Shown: piece after piece, positions 62,260 to 64,000 of the stretch | How positions within the stretch are numbered: position 1 is the stretch's first letter | Layout: each line of letters begins with the position of its first letter | Source of the DNA: Chitinophaga barathri | Lineage (GTDB): Bacteria > Bacteroidota > Bacteroidia > Chitinophagales > Chitinophagaceae | Length of the DNA stretch: 64,000 nucleotides | NCBI RefSeq assembly: GCF_003807585.1 | Contig: NZ_RMBX01000001.1 | Coordinates: 682,001-746,000, forward strand | Reading direction: 5' to 3' | Position numbers and translations under genes: made by a program | The notes under the pieces: generated by a model | Databases searched by the model: none | What the model saw: only the letters and a program-made list of their open reading frames with translations | Told to the model about the DNA's origin: nothing

Positions 62260-62934
62260 TCAGGTCAGCAATTGTTCAAAGAACCCTCCGATCTTTTTTT
62301 CCCTGTCCACAAAATGAATTTCGAGTATCCATTCCCGTTTGTTGCCGTTGGCATCCGGGAGGAACATATCGTTCGGGTTGCCGGGGTGCACATAGAGACC
62401 GTAGTTGCCCGGCTCCAGGCGCTCGTGCGGGAACTCGCCGATAAGGTGCCCAGCCAGTTCCCCGCCGAATTCCCAGCCGTATTTCCCCGCGAGATCATTC
62501 ACATATTCAAAATATGCCGCGCCGGTGAGCGAGGTATGCCGGTGATACCATTCCTTCGCTTCGTACCAGGCAGACTCAATATCTTTACAGAGCTTATGCC
62601 GCGCGGGATCGTTGCCGATCACGTAAGTTCTCCCGAAGTCCGCCTCCCAGTCCTCCACGATAGGCCCGAAATCGAAGAAGAGGATATCTTCCGCCTGCAA
62701 TACAAGATCAGGCGGGTTTTCATCATACGGGAGCAATGTATTTTCACCCGCGCGTACAATCCGTTTATGCCAGTATTTCTGGATGCCGAACATTTCTTCG
62801 GCCAGCTGGAATACTTCGTTGTTGAGGACTTTTTCGGTTTTACCGGGTACGATCAGGCCACGGTCCTCCACGGCTTTGAATAACTGTGAAGCGATGTTTT
62901 CCGCTTCCATCAATTTCTGTTTCTGTGCCAGCAT
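62260..62934 (-). CDS. M24 family metallopeptidase-like protein
   Basis: 224 aa from ATG 62934 (the frame is open further upstream to 63012, with no signal peptide). Pita-bread fold with the metal ligands in FFDFGPIVEDWEADFGRTY, HLIGEFPHE and the final ILEIHFVDREKK. It is shorter than classical aminopeptidase P or methionine aminopeptidase, so it is the small proline-peptidase-like or creatinase-like group. The substrate is unknown. Convergent with the CFA synthase gene, stop codons 4 nt apart. Confidence 0.85.
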   Translation of the reverse strand: MLAQKQKLMEAENIASQLFKAVEDRGLIVPGKTEKVLNNEVFQLAEEMFGIQKYWHKRIVRAGENTLLPYDENPPDLVLQAEDILFFDFGPIVEDWEADFGRTYVIGNDPARHKLCKDIESAWYEAKEWYHRHTSLTGAAYFEYVNDLAGKYGWEFGGELAGHLIGEFPHERLEPGNYGLYVHPGNPNDMFLPDANGNKREWILEIHFVDREKKIGGFFEQLLT

Positions 62935-62992
62935 ATATTGAGTTGTCAGGGTAGGTGTTAAAGTTAATATATCCCCGGATGCTCTCCAAAAT

Positions 62993-63025
62993 GCACAAAA
63001 AAAGGAGCGCATGGCGCGCCCCTTT
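62993..63025 (-). terminator. Terminator after the 63046-63831 gene
   Basis: Stem aaaggagcgc (63001-63010) with gcgcgcccctt (63014-63024), one bulge, 3-nt loop. A seven-A run at 62997-63003 gives the T tail on the minus strand. Confidence 0.65.
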
Positions 63026-63045
63026 ACAAACAGTTCTAAATGCCA

Positions 63046-63831
63046 TCAGTTAGGCGCGGTACCGTCCTTGTATACCTTTACATTCCTCCACTGTACAGTG
63101 GCTGTACCGGTGGTGAGCGTGCCGTAATTACCGTATTTCATGTAATTGGTCACCGCCTCATTGTCCGCGATGTCCGCTTTTTTTACGCCGTTCACATAGA
63201 TCTTGATTCGGTTCCCCACGTTCTCCTGGAGATGGATCACATTGATCTTCAGCTCCTGGCCGTAACAATTGGTGGCCAGCGTTTGCCCGCCGCCTGTAAT
63301 GGAGCCGCCGTTTGCGGAATAACCGCGGATCATCAATTGTGTGGCGCCGCTCGTGCTGCCGAAGATCTGCATCAGCGATTCATCATTCAGCGGGGCGCTG
63401 AACTTTACATACCCTTCAAACTGGCGGCTGCCGGAAGAATATTCGTTTTGCAACCTGATCTCGGAGCGGTTTGTCTGCGTGTTCAGCAGGCGGAAGGTTT
63501 CCGTCCCGCTCTCATACCTGTAATCCGCGCAAATGGGATTGCCCACGGATTTGTAACTGGTCCAGTTGAAAGTTTGCAGGCCGGCCTGGTCATCGAGGTG
63601 GATCTTTTTGGTGGGGGAATACTCCGTCCAGCCGCTGCCGAGGACTGATGATACCATCGGGGCGTTAGTGTCTTCAATTTGCCGGTTGCCGCCCCCGCCT
63701 CCTTCGGAATCATTGGGCGCAATGTCCTTTTTGCAGGCATACGCAAGGGGGGCGAAAATACAGATCAGTAACAGGGTTTGTTTGGGCCAGGGCATAGCTA
63801 CGCCACGGCGGATTTTCATAACGTGTTTCAT
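63046..63831 (-). CDS. Lipoprotein with alginate-lyase-like (concanavalin-type) domain
   Basis: 261 aa. Lipoprotein signal (LLLICIFAPLAYACKKD) and a Gly/Glu-rich linker (NDSEGGGGGNRQ). The domain shows the strand motifs of family PL7-type polysaccharide lyases and their relatives: NRSEIRLQNEY, SLMQIFGSTSGAT and YMKYGNYGT. The PL7 active-site QIH is here QIF, so catalysis by that mechanism is doubtful; it may bind glycan rather than cut it, or belong to a related family. An internal ATG at 63795 would give a shorter signal peptide. The gene's upstream region runs to the window edge. Confidence 0.65.
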   Translation of the reverse strand: MKHVMKIRRGVAMPWPKQTLLLICIFAPLAYACKKDIAPNDSEGGGGGNRQIEDTNAPMVSSVLGSGWTEYSPTKKIHLDDQAGLQTFNWTSYKSVGNPICADYRYESGTETFRLLNTQTNRSEIRLQNEYSSGSRQFEGYVKFSAPLNDESLMQIFGSTSGATQLMIRGYSANGGSITGGGQTLATNCYGQELKINVIHLQENVGNRIKIYVNGVKKADIADNEAVTNYMKYGNYGTLTTGTATVQWRNVKVYKDGTAPN

Positions 63832-64000
63832 TTTGGTTTGATTTGTCAGTTAACAATAAAAGAAAAAACGTGAGTAGACGGGAGGGAAATGAAACGGGTA
63901 ACAGTTGATATATGATGAATTTAACGGATAATTGCCAGAATGCAAAACCGTTTTTGCCAAGGCGGCACAAGTGGTGAATATCCTATCGTGATCTGCAAAA
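63832..64000. other. Upstream region at window edge
   Basis: AT-rich, no gene seen on either strand. It would hold the promoter of the 63046-63831 gene. Confidence 0.5.

Overview
The window is a chromosomal segment of a Bacteroidota, most likely a Chitinophaga-like member of the Chitinophagaceae. Pointers are a SusC/SusD pair, a LytS/LytTR two-component pair, Bacteroidota-type small ribosomal genes (bL28, bL33 and a 57-residue DUF4295 protein), DUF4294 and DUF5723 proteins, bacillithiol genes, the common lipoprotein signal plan, near absence of Shine-Dalgarno sequences, and a few exact matches to the Bacteroidota -7 element TAnnTTTG. No rRNA, tRNA, IS element, prophage or CRISPR array was recognised.

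Layout. 1-6.4 kb is a housekeeping string on the minus strand: a DEAD-box RNA helicase (cut by the left edge), rimO, a cupin/JmjC-like oxygenase, ftsY, then rpmB-rpmG-DUF4295. A plus-strand pair of unknown genes (4741-5454) sits inside this string. 6.4-7.7 kb is a peroxide-defence pair (2-Cys peroxiredoxin and AhpD-like protein) with a terminator between the genes. 7.7-9.1 kb is gene-poor: an AT-rich stretch with two overlapping small ORFs, then about 0.5 kb holding four separate tandem-repeat blocks that all have an 11-bp period, plus strong hairpins. 9.1-14.7 kb holds bshB1, DUF4294, an alpha/beta hydrolase and the cytochrome c maturation genes ccmF and ccmE. The CcmE has a CxxxY motif in place of the usual heme-binding HxxxY.

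14.8-30.4 kb holds an arginase-family / membrane-protein / radical-SAM operon, an MFS transporter, a TonB-like protein, DUF5723 and folC, a Nudix hydrolase, a bacillithiol-transferase-like DinB protein with an ABC ATPase, a CAP lipoprotein, class I fructose-bisphosphatase, aspartate kinase, and a LytTR response regulator with its kinase. 30.8-39.2 kb holds a susC-susD pair and a tricorn-like S41 protease.

39.5-55.2 kb is a complete 13-gene NADH:quinone oxidoreductase (complex I) operon on the minus strand, in the order nuoA, B, CD (fused), E, F, G, H, I, J, K, L, M, N. One foreign-looking gene, a metallo-beta-lactamase-fold hydrolase, lies between nuoB and nuoCD. A CBS-domain protein lies just upstream. 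55.9-64 kb holds GH35 and GH18 glycosidases, three secreted proteins or lipoproteins, a cyclopropane-fatty-acid synthase and an M24 peptidase.

Together the genes describe a respiring, glycan-degrading bacterium that uses bacillithiol as a thiol. The parts most worth a second look are the 11-bp-period repeat region (8.5-9.05 kb), the three-gene radical-SAM operon, the DUF6934-like pair inserted in the ribosomal/ftsY string, the CxxxY CcmE, and the hydrolase embedded in the nuo operon.
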